Assembly: GCA_900554875.1 (NCBI GenBank)
Contig: USJA01000012.1
Coordinates: 1 to 15,520, forward strand
Length of the DNA: 15,520 bases
Source: an uncultured Clostridium sp.
GTDB lineage: Bacteria > Bacillota > Clostridia > TANB77 > CAG-465
Direction of reading: 5' to 3'
The position numbers were made by a program, and so were the translations under genes. The notes under the pieces were generated by a model. The model did no database searches, had not been told where the DNA came from, and saw only the letters and a list, made by a program, of their open reading frames with translations. This document shows, piece after piece, positions 1 to 7,570 of the stretch. Position 1 is the stretch's first letter; each line of letters opens with the position of its first letter.

Positions 1-25
1 AATATATTAAACTATTAATTATCAA

Positions 26-55
26 AAAGGACCAGATTTTAAAATCTGGTCCTTT
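26..55 (-). terminator. Rho-independent terminator after hup
   Basis: A perfect 30-nt inverted repeat (two 15-nt arms, no unpaired loop in the DNA) begins 17 nt past the HU stop codon. Read on the minus strand, the stem with its GGACCAGA core runs straight into a T tract at 24-28, the classic form of an intrinsic terminator. On the plus strand the stem is followed only by an interrupted T-rich stretch, so any activity for a gene entering from the left would be weaker. Confidence 0.9.
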
Positions 56-72
56 ATTTAAACAAACTAAAA

Positions 73-351
73 TTACTTTTTATTTACTAGATCTTTTAAA
101 GCTTTTCCAGCTTTGAAAACTGGAGCTTTAGAAGCTGGTATTTTGATTTCAGCTTTAGTTTGTGGGTTTCTTCCTTTTCTAGCAGCTCTTTGTCTTACTT
201 CAAAAGTACCGAATCCAACTAATTGAACTTTTTCACCATTTTTAAGTGCACTTTCAACACTTACAACGAAAGCATCTAAAGCAGCTTCAGCAGCTTTTTT
301 TGTTAATTTGCTTTCTTCTGCAATTTTAGCGATTAATTCAGCTTTATTCAT
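73..351 (-). CDS. hup: HU-type DNA-binding protein
   Basis: HU is a small basic histone-like protein that binds and bends DNA as a dimer in the nucleoid. The 92-residue product has the full family length. The N-terminal helical dimerisation region spans about residues 1-40. The signature GFGTFEVRQRAARKGRNPQT falls at about 46-65, forming the base of the DNA-embracing arm, and Pro63 is the residue that intercalates at the kink in this family. The C-terminal part returns to a Lys-rich helix. The ATG at 351-349 is preceded by a strong AGGAGGG ribosome binding site. The gene stands alone with its own near-consensus promoter and terminator, as expected for an abundant protein. HU versus IHF-like subtype cannot be fully excluded, but HU is by far the likelier in a Firmicute. 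Confidence 0.97.
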   Translation of the reverse strand: MNKAELIAKIAEESKLTKKAAEAALDAFVVSVESALKNGEKVQLVGFGTFEVRQRAARKGRNPQTKAEIKIPASKAPVFKAGKALKDLVNKK

Positions 352-377
352 TATAAATCCCTCCTACTTACAAGTAC

Positions 378-406
378 AATATACTACAAACACAGGCTAT
401 TGTCAA
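378..406 (-). promoter_or_regulatory. sigma-A promoter of hup
   Basis: On the minus strand a perfect TTGACA -35 box (406-401) is followed after exactly 17 bp by TATATT (383-378, five of six consensus bases). The predicted start lies near 371, leaving a very short leader that carries the AGGAGGG site. This is the closest match to consensus in the window. It sits only 19 bp past the murJ stop codon with no terminator between, so hup may also receive some murJ readthrough. Confidence 0.85.
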
Positions 407-425
407 CACTTTTTTTGTATTTTCT

Positions 426-2027
426 CTACTTTTTTTTCCTTTTATCAATGATTTTACATATTTTGTTTCCATAAGGAAGTTGCATAATTTCCTCATTACT
501 TAATATATTAAATTTAACCAAAATGAAGGCATATGAAGCTATTGCAAACAATATAGTAATTATAGTATTTAGTGAAGTAGGTATATTTATGTAACCAAGC
601 CCTTTGTTACATAGAAAAGTACATATTGCCATTAAAAATGTCGCAACTACTGGCTTAAATAGTATTTCTTTCATATTAGGAACCTCTTTTAAAGTTTTAA
701 ATAATATTATGAAAGAAAGTGTACATGTTATTGCTTGATATATTATAGTAGTAATTGTTGGAACAACTATACCATATCTAGGAATAAATATAACGTTTAA
801 AATATATTTTACAATTGCACCACTAAGTAGACAAATTCCCGGCACATATAATTTGCCTAGTCCTTGAAGTGAACCATATATAGTTTGAGCGACAACAGAA
901 AATACTAATACCCAACATTGTATTTGTAAAAGCCATGCCCCTTCTGTTGCATTTGGAAATATAAGTGCAAAAATATTATTAGCAAGTAAAAACATACCAG
1001 CTGCACATGGCAATGCTATAAGAACCGAAGTTTTTAGTGAAAAATTAATTTTATTAACAGCTGCCTCTTTATTTTTCTTAGCTATTGCACTAGATATAAA
1101 TGGTACTAATGCAACTGAAAATGCAACATTTATAGACAAAGGTACTGACATTAATATATCTACCTTTCCAAGTAAAATTCCATTTTGTCTATTTGCTTCT
1201 TCTAATGTTAGTCCAAAGCTCTGTAGCCCATTCATAACAGTTACCGTATCAATAACATTTGAAAGAGCAACAACAACACTACCAAATGATATTGGAATAA
1301 CATAAGAAATTAATTTTTTTACAATTGTTTTCCTTGGTGTTATAGCAAACTTCTCAGATTTTTCTATATCTTTCCATATATCCTTTTTATTTCTATTATA
1401 GTATGTTAACATGTAGAAAAAAGCTGTTGAAGCTGCCACCGTTGTTGCAAGCGTAGAACCTGCTGCCATTATTTCAGGTGTTCTTCCAAATAACATTACA
1501 ACAAATATTATTGAAAAAGCACTATTTACAATCTGTTCAATAATTTGAGCCTTACTATATTCCATCATGTTACCCATTCCAACAAAATATCCTCTTAAAA
1601 CGGCTGACATTGCTACAAATATAATTGCTGGTGCTAAAGCCATTAATGTATATTTAACACCTGGATTGGATAAAATTGTGTTAGAAATAAATCCTGCACC
1701 AAAGAATAGCATTAAAGCAAACATTACTCCAATAAATGTAAATACGTACATTGCCGTTCTAAAAATTCTATGTGCTCCCCTTTTATCTCCTATGGCAATC
1801 TTTTCAGATACAAGCTTTGAAATTGTATTTGGTATTCCCATTGTGGCTACTGCAAGTATTAATGTATAAACAGTAAAACCAGATCCATAATAACTATTTC
1901 CTGTATCTGAAAATTGTTTAAAATTTGTAAGTATTACCCTATATATAAATCCAAAAACCTTTATTAAAATCTGCGATACCATTATTACTAGTACCCCATT
2001 CATAAAGCTTTGCCTTTTTACTGCCAA
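426..2027 (-). CDS. murJ: MurJ/SpoVB-family lipid II flippase
   Basis: The 533-residue product is a highly hydrophobic polytopic membrane protein of the MOP superfamily (the MviN/MurJ and SpoVB/YtgP branch), with about 14 predicted membrane segments. Members move lipid-linked sugar intermediates, chiefly lipid II, across the cytoplasmic membrane. Family-like features are the N-terminal SQILIKVFGFIYRVIL segment (about 18-33) with its conserved Arg, GIPNTISKLVSE (about 64-75), the region around LRGYFVGMGNM (about 144-154) and IYGSLQGLGKLYVPG (about 384-398). The start is taken as TTG at 2027-2025 because AGAGGGAG lies 7 nt upstream; the next in-frame ATG (2003-2001) has no such site. The gene follows the murein operon but has its own promoter. 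A SpoVB-type sporulation role or another lipid-linked oligosaccharide substrate remains possible; the fold is certain, the substrate is inferred from family and context. Confidence 0.88.
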   Translation of the reverse strand: MAVKRQSFMNGVLVIMVSQILIKVFGFIYRVILTNFKQFSDTGNSYYGSGFTVYTLILAVATMGIPNTISKLVSEKIAIGDKRGAHRIFRTAMYVFTFIGVMFALMLFFGAGFISNTILSNPGVKYTLMALAPAIIFVAMSAVLRGYFVGMGNMMEYSKAQIIEQIVNSAFSIIFVVMLFGRTPEIMAAGSTLATTVAASTAFFYMLTYYNRNKKDIWKDIEKSEKFAITPRKTIVKKLISYVIPISFGSVVVALSNVIDTVTVMNGLQSFGLTLEEANRQNGILLGKVDILMSVPLSINVAFSVALVPFISSAIAKKNKEAAVNKINFSLKTSVLIALPCAAGMFLLANNIFALIFPNATEGAWLLQIQCWVLVFSVVAQTIYGSLQGLGKLYVPGICLLSGAIVKYILNVIFIPRYGIVVPTITTIIYQAITCTLSFIILFKTLKEVPNMKEILFKPVVATFLMAICTFLCNKGLGYINIPTSLNTIITILFAIASYAFILVKFNILSNEEIMQLPYGNKICKIIDKRKKK

Positions 2028-2034
2028 AAAATCA

Positions 2035-2042
2035 CTCCCTCT
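2035..2042 (-). promoter_or_regulatory. Ribosome binding site fixing the TTG start of murJ
   Basis: AGAGGGAG on the minus strand lies 7 nt before the TTG at 2027-2025. No comparable site lies at proper distance from the first in-frame ATG (2003-2001), so the TTG is preferred. Confidence 0.75.
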
Positions 2043-2067
2043 TTAAACTATATTAAATAACATACCA

Positions 2068-2096
2068 ATTATACCATATAGATTTTTTAATAACAA
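2068..2096 (-). promoter_or_regulatory. Extended -10 promoter of murJ
   Basis: The minus strand shows TTGTTA (2096-2091, four of six) then a 17-bp spacer and a perfect TATAAT (2073-2068). The spacer ends in TGG, giving the extended -10 form TGnTATAAT. It follows the sbp terminator and precedes the murJ TTG by about 40 nt, so murJ is probably transcribed separately from the main murein operon. Confidence 0.78.
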
Positions 2097-2129
2097 TATT
2101 TGTAATGCTTTTTTCAGGTTTTATTAAAG

Positions 2130-2160
2130 AAAAAAATGCTACAATAAACATCATAGCACT
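2130..2160 (-). terminator. Intrinsic terminator after sbp
   Basis: Eight nucleotides past the sbp stop the minus strand has a 7-bp stem (AGTGCTA pairing with TAGCATT, one G-U pair in RNA) with a 12-nt loop. The last two bases of the second arm begin a run of seven T. The stem is modest, so termination may be partial, but its place between sbp and the murJ promoter supports the end of the eight-gene operon here. Confidence 0.65.
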
Positions 2161-2168
2161 TTCTAATT

Positions 2169-2588
2169 TTAAATATGTTCTTTGTTTTTTTTATTATTCT
2201 TTTTAGATAACCTTATTTTATTTTTATCTATTTTAAATCTTCCTTTATTTTCATTAAACTTCCCAAGTGCTTCATGTCTTATCACAGTAAAGTTATTAAG
2301 TAATCTACCAGTAAATACAATAACTGCACCAAGATATAGATCTAAGTTTAGTTTTGTACCTATATACACTAAAAATATTGCAATTAAAGAATTACCAAAA
2401 AAACCTGTTAAAAACACATTCATCTTAAATTTTTTTTCAATATTTGCAGAAAAAGCTCCAAAAACAGAATCAAGACAGGCAAGTATTGCAACAGCAATAT
2501 ACTGTGAAAGCGAATATGGTACAACTACATTTAATCCTGTTAAAATTCCAGCTATTACAAATAATAAAAGTATTAATACTCCAATCAT
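2169..2588 (-). CDS. sbp: Small basic protein Sbp (DUF1290)
   Basis: The 139-residue product has an all-hydrophobic first half with about four membrane segments (roughly residues 2-20, 27-48, 58-78 and 80-95). The conserved stretch LACLDSVFGAFSANIEKKF (about 36-54) contains the charged DSVFG-type loop typical of the DUF1290 family. A cytoplasmic tail from about residue 105 is very rich in Lys and Asn and longer than in the approximately 121-residue Bacillus protein. The molecular function is unknown; in Bacillus and many Clostridia it sits beside DUF881 genes between divIB and ftsA/ftsZ, which suggests a link to division or envelope assembly. The ATG at 2588 has AAAGGAG upstream and lies 12 nt after the DUF881 gene. 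It is the last gene of the operon; ftsZ does not follow. Confidence 0.9.
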   Translation of the reverse strand: MIGVLILLLFVIAGILTGLNVVVPYSLSQYIAVAILACLDSVFGAFSANIEKKFKMNVFLTGFFGNSLIAIFLVYIGTKLNLDLYLGAVIVFTGRLLNNFTVIRHEALGKFNENKGRFKIDKNKIRLSKKNNKKNKEHI

Positions 2589-2600
2589 ATCATAACTCCT

Positions 2601-3386
2601 TTACTTATCTACAGTAGTTGCGTTTTTAAAAGTAAGATTTCCTTCATATTTAGGAATTTTAACCTCTTTTTCTCTAGAAATAGATACTCCTACACCCAGT
2701 TCTTTTAACATATCAACTACACCATTTTTTATATTCATTGCACTTTCCAAATATTGTGCATTTCCTATTGCCTTTATCTCAAATGGAGCTGCAACCTTTT
2801 GATAATTTACCTGAATTACAGGTCCAACACATCTAATTGCAGAAGTGGCAATAATTCTTTGATCATTTACACTTATTGCTTCAGCACCTGCTGCTTTTAG
2901 TTCATTTACAACAGTTAACACATCACTATCATGTACTAAAGTATCTGTTCTAGTTGATGTATCACTTGGTTTATCACCATCGCTTAAAGTTATAATAACA
3001 CCTTCGCCCTTAACGTCTGTTGTACCTGAAAGTAAACTTAAGTAATCAATCTGATTCTTCATTGAGGCAATTAAACTATTATTCGTAGATGAACTATTTT
3101 GATATTCCTCAACTACTTTTTGACTTTCATCATATTTATTTTTTAATTCATTATAATTTCTTTGTAAATTAACTAATTCATCAGAAAGTTGAGCTTCTCT
3201 TTTTCCCTGTAAAACTTCTTCAGTATTACTTATAGTTTTCATTTGAGCAACTAACATTACACTTAAGAAAAAAAGTGCAATACCAATGCATATATATGTA
3301 ACAACTGAATTTTTTTTACAGAACTTTACTACCTTTTTAAAGAAAATATTCTCATTGTTTTTTTTATCTATTTTGTTTTCAGCCAA
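2601..3386 (-). CDS. DUF881 family protein (YlxW/YlxX-like)
   Basis: The 261-residue product has a basic N-terminal cytoplasmic segment, one membrane span (about 28-47), a coiled-coil-like Glu/Lys/Gln-rich stretch (about 52-97) and an extracellular DUF881 domain (about 115-250). Typical DUF881 features are GEGVIITLSDGDKP (about 128-141) and the run around HDSDVLTVVNELKAAGAEAI (about 152-171). Relatives ylxW and ylxX lie between divIB and sbp in Bacillus; their biochemical role is not established. Only one copy is present here where Bacillus has two. The start is a TTG at 3386-3384 with AAAGGA 10 nt upstream, a rather long spacing; the ATG and GTG just upstream hit stops at once, and the next in-frame ATG (residue 44) would remove the membrane span. 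It lies 15 nt after ftsQ. Confidence 0.88.
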   Translation of the reverse strand: MAENKIDKKNNENIFFKKVVKFCKKNSVVTYICIGIALFFLSVMLVAQMKTISNTEEVLQGKREAQLSDELVNLQRNYNELKNKYDESQKVVEEYQNSSSTNNSLIASMKNQIDYLSLLSGTTDVKGEGVIITLSDGDKPSDTSTRTDTLVHDSDVLTVVNELKAAGAEAISVNDQRIIATSAIRCVGPVIQVNYQKVAAPFEIKAIGNAQYLESAMNIKNGVVDMLKELGVGVSISREKEVKIPKYEGNLTFKNATTVDK

Positions 3387-3401
3387 TTAATTCACATCCT
3401 T

Positions 3402-4256
3402 TTAGAAACTTGAATATGTAGGTCTAGTTTTTGTCATATCTATAACACCCACACTATCTTCTGCAATACTTTGAAGTATTGTTTTTAAAAATACCATTTT
3501 ATACTCTAAATCCGTATCATTTGGAAATATTATGTTCAGTTTATCATTTATTGTTATGGTTGTCAAGGAGTTTTCAAAACTTACCTTAGTTATATTACCA
3601 CTTATGTTATCTTTTTTAAATTCCTTTTCAATTTTCTTATATATATCAATTTTAGACAAATCTATGTCATTTATTTTTTTGCCTAACATTACATCATTAT
3701 CAAATGTGATTCCGGTAATTAATATTTCATCATTAGTTTTTTTATTAATATCTACCTCTTCTAATATATATCCATCTTCACTTAATGAAAAAAATTTTCC
3801 ACTATCTTTATCATATGCAAAATATTTTGAAGTTCTCTCAACTACATTTATATTAATCTCATTTGGAAGTTTTAATCTAAGTTTTATACTTTCAACATAA
3901 GGTAGAGTAGTAACTGCTTTTTTATCGCTTTTAAAATATTCTATAAATATATTTTTTCCAACTTCAATTCCAGCTTTATTTACAATATCTTGCTTAGAAT
4001 ACTTTGATGTTTCATTTAAATTAACCTTTACTAAATTAAAATTTTCAAGTGTTAGTAACAAATATATTCCAGATATTAAAATACCTATAATAAAAAAGAT
4101 AAAGATGATCTTAGTTGCCTTTCTTTTTTTCTTTCTTTCATTTACAGTCACTTTACCAGAATACTGTATACTATTATTTTTTTTATTTTTGTATCCATTG
4201 CTTGTCCCACTCTTTTTTTTTGTTTCATTAGTAGATTTACTTACTTTTTTTTCCAT
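3402..4256 (-). CDS. ftsQ: Cell division protein FtsQ/DivIB
   Basis: This bitopic membrane protein of the divisome works with FtsL and DivIC/FtsB to control septal wall synthesis. The 284-residue product has a very basic cytoplasmic tail (about 1-48, with runs of Lys), one membrane span (about 49-69) and an extracellular POTRA domain (about 71-140). There VKVNLNETSKYSKQDIV and LPYVESIKLRLKLPNEININV show the usual pattern, followed by the FtsQ beta domain up to the conserved-looking GVIDMTKTRPTYSSF end. The tail is as long as in Gram-positive DivIB. Start ATG at 4256 has AGGTG upstream; the gene begins 7 nt after murG ends, so the two are co-transcribed. The 5' coding end has runs of eight and nine A, possible slippage sites. 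Assignment rests on domain order plus position; sequence in this family is weakly conserved. Confidence 0.9.
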   Translation of the reverse strand: MEKKVSKSTNETKKKSGTSNGYKNKKNNSIQYSGKVTVNERKKKRKATKIIFIFFIIGILISGIYLLLTLENFNLVKVNLNETSKYSKQDIVNKAGIEVGKNIFIEYFKSDKKAVTTLPYVESIKLRLKLPNEININVVERTSKYFAYDKDSGKFFSLSEDGYILEEVDINKKTNDEILITGITFDNDVMLGKKINDIDLSKIDIYKKIEKEFKKDNISGNITKVSFENSLTTITINDKLNIIFPNDTDLEYKMVFLKTILQSIAEDSVGVIDMTKTRPTYSSF

Positions 4257-4263
4257 ATTGCAC

Positions 4264-5388
4264 CTACTTTTTTATTACATCAGATATACACTTATATATT
4301 TTGTTGTTAACCCCATTTAAAACAAGTTTAGACGAATTTTCTGACATCATATTAATTATTTTTTCATCTAACATATACTCTATTTTGTTATATAAAAGTT
4401 CAGTTGTCAAATCCTTTTGTTCAATAATTATCCCAGCATGAGCATCGGATAAAACTTTAGCATTATAATACTGGTGATTTTCAGCTGCACTTGGAAGTGG
4501 TATAAGGATTGCAGGTTTTGACGATATCTCAAGTTCTGTAATTGTCATTGCTCCAGATCTAGTGATACATATATCTGCCACTTTATACATCTTTGGCATA
4601 TCAAATACAAATTTTTCAATTTTTATATATTCATTTAAATTTATATTATTTTCTTTCTCAAAATTTTGTTTCTTTTGCATAATATTATCATAGTTTTTGT
4701 TACCAGTAACAAGAACAATAAAGAAATCCTTACTTAATTTTTCCACAACCATATCAAAAACTATTTGATTAAATTTCATTGCACCTTGGCTTCCACCTGT
4801 TACAAATACAATTTTTTTATTTATTTTATCAAGTCCTAATTCCTCTTTACATTTTTTCTTATCTAGACTACTTATATCTTCTCTACTAAATTTTGCGGGT
4901 GTTCCTGTATATACAACATTATCTTTTCTTTTTAATCTAGTTTTTGCATCGGAAAATCCAACCATAACTTTATCTGCCTTTTTTGCAAGAAGTTTTACTG
5001 AAATGCCAGGAAATGCATTACTTTCATGTAAAATATATGGAACTTTACATTTTCTTGCTGCAATCATTACTGGACCACATATATATCCTCCAGTTCCTAT
5101 AACAAGATCAGGTTTAAATTCTTTTATTATTTTTACGCTATCTGAAATTCCTTTATATGTTTCAGTTACTGCTTTTATATTTTTAAAAGTTAAGCTTCTA
5201 ATAAGTTTTCCTGTTCTTATGTGTTTTATATCAAAACCAGCGTTTTTTACAAGTTCATTTTCAAGTCCATTCTTTGTTCCAATAAATAAAACTTCCGTAT
5301 CTGGCTTATTCTTTAGTATAATGCCTGCTATAGCAATTGCAGGATTTATATGTCCACCTGTTCCTGCACACGCAAAAATAACTCTCAT
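4264..5388 (-). CDS. murG: UDP-GlcNAc transferase MurG
   Basis: MurG transfers GlcNAc from UDP-GlcNAc onto undecaprenyl-pyrophosphoryl-MurNAc-pentapeptide (lipid I) to give lipid II, on the cytoplasmic face of the membrane. The 374-residue product has the GT-B fold signatures: Gly-rich loop GTGGHINP (9-16), second Gly-rich motif IGTGGYICGP (97-106), HESNAFPG (121-128), linker GGSQGAMKFN (198-207) and the donor-binding region TRSGAMTITEL (276-286) followed by PLPSAAENHQ (297-306). Length is normal for the family. The ATG at 5388 has AGAGGA upstream, and the gene starts 20 nt after ftsW. It is embedded in the dcw operon directly after the SEDS gene, the usual order. Confidence 0.97.
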   Translation of the reverse strand: MRVIFACAGTGGHINPAIAIAGIILKNKPDTEVLFIGTKNGLENELVKNAGFDIKHIRTGKLIRSLTFKNIKAVTETYKGISDSVKIIKEFKPDLVIGTGGYICGPVMIAARKCKVPYILHESNAFPGISVKLLAKKADKVMVGFSDAKTRLKRKDNVVYTGTPAKFSREDISSLDKKKCKEELGLDKINKKIVFVTGGSQGAMKFNQIVFDMVVEKLSKDFFIVLVTGNKNYDNIMQKKQNFEKENNINLNEYIKIEKFVFDMPKMYKVADICITRSGAMTITELEISSKPAILIPLPSAAENHQYYNAKVLSDAHAGIIIEQKDLTTELLYNKIEYMLDEKIINMMSENSSKLVLNGVNNKIYKCISDVIKK

Positions 5389-5408
5389 AATAATTCCTCT
5401 CTTTTTAT

Positions 5409-6581
5409 TTAATTTTTTCTACAAGTTCTTGATATATTAAGAAGTATTCCCATTGCACATAAATTTATAAACAAAGCCGTTCCACCATAACTAAAAAAAG
5501 GAAGCGGCATACCAGTTACAGGTACCGTACATGTAACAACAGCTATATTTACCAAAATTTGCAGTGCAAATGCACTTGTAATACCAGTTGCAAGTAAAGA
5601 ACCATACATATCTCTTGCAGTTATAGCAATTCTATATCCTCTGTATATAAAAAATGAAAATAATGCAAGTACTGTAACTGTTCCTACAAGACCTAATTCC
5701 TCACCTAGAACTGAAAATATAAAATCATTTTGAGCTTCTGGAAGCCATAAATACTTTTGTCTACTCTGACCAAGTCCTCTTCCAAAGATACCGCCTGATC
5801 CAATAGCATATAAACTTTGTGCTGCCTGCCAATTTCCACCTTTTATGTCCTCCTCTGGATTTAAAAATGATACAATTCTATCAAGTCTAAAAGATCCACT
5901 AGATTCTGTTGAATCTCCACTTGGCATGAATATAAATACCGCAAGCATAGCTGCTACAGCTATTACTCCTGCAATGATATATCTTGCCTTTACTTTTATA
6001 CCACTTACAAATATTATAGAACAAGCTGCAACAAACATTACTATTGTACCACTAAGATGTTTTTGCATAAACATTACTACCACAACTAAAAGTAACATCA
6101 AAATTGGAATTATATATCCCTTAAATGAGGTTAGTTTCTTGTAATTTAATGACAAATATGTTGACATTCCAATAACTAACCCTATTTTCATTATTTCAGA
6201 TGGTTGGAATACAAGCGCACCAAATCCAAGCCATCTTTTAGCTCCATTTCTTGTTTGACCAAGAGGTGTTAAAACTAAAACTAAAAGTACAAGACATATT
6301 ATATAAAATAAATATCCCCATTTTTTATACCTTTTATAATCAATTTTTGAAATTATAATCATAAAAATAAATCCAATAATTCCAAAGAAAAGCTGTCTTA
6401 CTAAGAAATAATTACTATTGTTATAGTTACTAAGTGCATAATATGAACTTGCCGATGCAACCATAACTATACCTGCACATAAAAGAATAATTATGGTTAC
6501 TAACATTCCAAAATCGAGATTGCTTTCTTTTTCTTTTCCTTTATTTTCAGATCCATCAGTAATTAATTTTAATTTTTTCAT
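5409..6581 (-). CDS. ftsW: SEDS glycosyltransferase FtsW/SpoVE
   Basis: SEDS proteins polymerise glycan strands from lipid II, partnered with a class B PBP. The 390-residue product has a short charged cytoplasmic N-terminus and about ten membrane spans. Diagnostic motifs are RNGAKRWLGFG (111-121) with FQPSE (125-129), KHLSGT (174-179), the large extracellular loop motif PEAQNDFIFSVLGEELG (281-297), whose Asp286 matches the catalytic aspartate of RodA/FtsW, and TGMPLPFFSYGGTAL (356-370). The position between mraY and murG and the nearby ftsI favour the division enzyme FtsW; a sporulation-type SpoVE is the alternative, and sequence alone does not settle it. The ATG at 6581 has AGGTGA upstream and lies 11 nt after mraY. 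murD, normally between mraY and this gene, is missing. Confidence 0.95.
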   Translation of the reverse strand: MKKLKLITDGSENKGKEKESNLDFGMLVTIIILLCAGIVMVASASSYYALSNYNNSNYFLVRQLFFGIIGFIFMIIISKIDYKRYKKWGYLFYIICLVLLVLVLTPLGQTRNGAKRWLGFGALVFQPSEIMKIGLVIGMSTYLSLNYKKLTSFKGYIIPILMLLLVVVVMFMQKHLSGTIVMFVAACSIIFVSGIKVKARYIIAGVIAVAAMLAVFIFMPSGDSTESSGSFRLDRIVSFLNPEEDIKGGNWQAAQSLYAIGSGGIFGRGLGQSRQKYLWLPEAQNDFIFSVLGEELGLVGTVTVLALFSFFIYRGYRIAITARDMYGSLLATGITSAFALQILVNIAVVTCTVPVTGMPLPFFSYGGTALFINLCAMGILLNISRTCRKN

Positions 6582-6592
6582 TTTTCACCTAC

Positions 6593-7546
6593 TTATACCA
6601 TATACGCTACAAAACATAATATAGCAGTTATAACCCAAAATAAAATTACAACTTTAGTTTCTTTCATTCCAGATAGTTCTAAATGATGATGGAAAGGAGC
6701 CATCTTAAATATTCTCTTCCCTTTAGTTAATTTAAAGTAAGTAACTTGTAATATAACAGATAGAGTATCTATAATACATACAAAGGCAACTATTGCAAGA
6801 TACACTTCCATCTTCATAATTATTGCAATTGCTGCTACTGCCCCGCCAAGTGCAAGAGAACCTGTATCTCCCATAAATACCTTAGCTGGGTGAAAGTTAA
6901 ATAACAAGAATCCAAGACATGTTCCAACACTTGAGGCTCCAAGTATTATCATTTCTGTATTTGAATTTTTTACAGCAACTATTGTAAAAAATGTCATTAT
7001 TATTGCAACAACCCCTGATGCAAGCCCATCTAGCCCATCTGTTAAGTTTACTGCATTACTTGTGCCTATAAGAATAAAGGCTATAAATACTATAAAAGTA
7101 CCTACAGATAAGGTAATTGGACTACTAATAAATGGAATTGTTATGTCTGTACCTAAATTAAACACTTTAAGGTACATAAATATAAATATAGCAGTTACAA
7201 GCACAAGTCCAAATATTTTTTTTAAAGGAGAAAGTCCCTTGGTATTTTTCTTAACCAATTTCTTGTAATCATCTATAAATCCAACAAGACCAAAACCTAA
7301 TATTGATACAATAGCAAGTAGTAAAGTCGGATATTTAATAGAATTTATTGCAAGTATTACAACTAAAACAATAAGCATAATAATTCCACCCATTGTTGGT
7401 GTCCCCTGTTTTTTTAAATGTTCTTTTGGTCCATCATCTCTTACGACCTGACCTACTTTAAACTTTTTTAGTATTGGCATTACAAAAAGTCCAACAATAA
7501 ATGTAGCAGCAAATGCTATAATTAAATTTAACGTTTGTGTATTCAT
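6593..7546 (-). CDS. mraY: Phospho-MurNAc-pentapeptide transferase MraY
   Basis: MraY attaches phospho-MurNAc-pentapeptide from the UDP precursor to undecaprenyl phosphate, forming lipid I. The 317-residue product is of normal length with about ten membrane spans. Catalytic and diagnostic motifs are all present: RDDGPKEHLKKQGTPTMGG (36-54), Asp92-Asp93 in GFIDDYKK, NAVNLTDGLDGLA (164-176), MGDTGSLALGG (225-235, Asp227) and the HHH motif at 286-288 within MAPFHHHLELSG. The ATG at 7546 has AAGGAG about 11 nt upstream, a slightly long spacing. The gene starts 24 nt after murE, with no murF between them, which is unusual for the cluster. Confidence 0.97.
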   Translation of the reverse strand: MNTQTLNLIIAFAATFIVGLFVMPILKKFKVGQVVRDDGPKEHLKKQGTPTMGGIIMLIVLVVILAINSIKYPTLLLAIVSILGFGLVGFIDDYKKLVKKNTKGLSPLKKIFGLVLVTAIFIFMYLKVFNLGTDITIPFISSPITLSVGTFIVFIAFILIGTSNAVNLTDGLDGLASGVVAIIMTFFTIVAVKNSNTEMIILGASSVGTCLGFLLFNFHPAKVFMGDTGSLALGGAVAAIAIIMKMEVYLAIVAFVCIIDTLSVILQVTYFKLTKGKRIFKMAPFHHHLELSGMKETKVVILFWVITAILCFVAYMV

Positions 7547-7570
7547 AAGTTTTCTTTCTCCTTTTTATTA

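Noticed and set aside
1567..1869. Plus-strand open frames inside murJ, sbp, ftsQ, murG, ftsW, murE, ftsI, mraZ and nifS
   Set aside because: They lie opposite well-supported genes and I saw no recognisable domain in their translations. AT-rich genes on one strand often leave such open frames on the other.
2182..2595. A 137-codon plus-strand frame almost fully opposite sbp
   Set aside because: The minus-strand frame has the DUF1290 features, a good ribosome binding site and operon position; the plus frame is a mirror of it.
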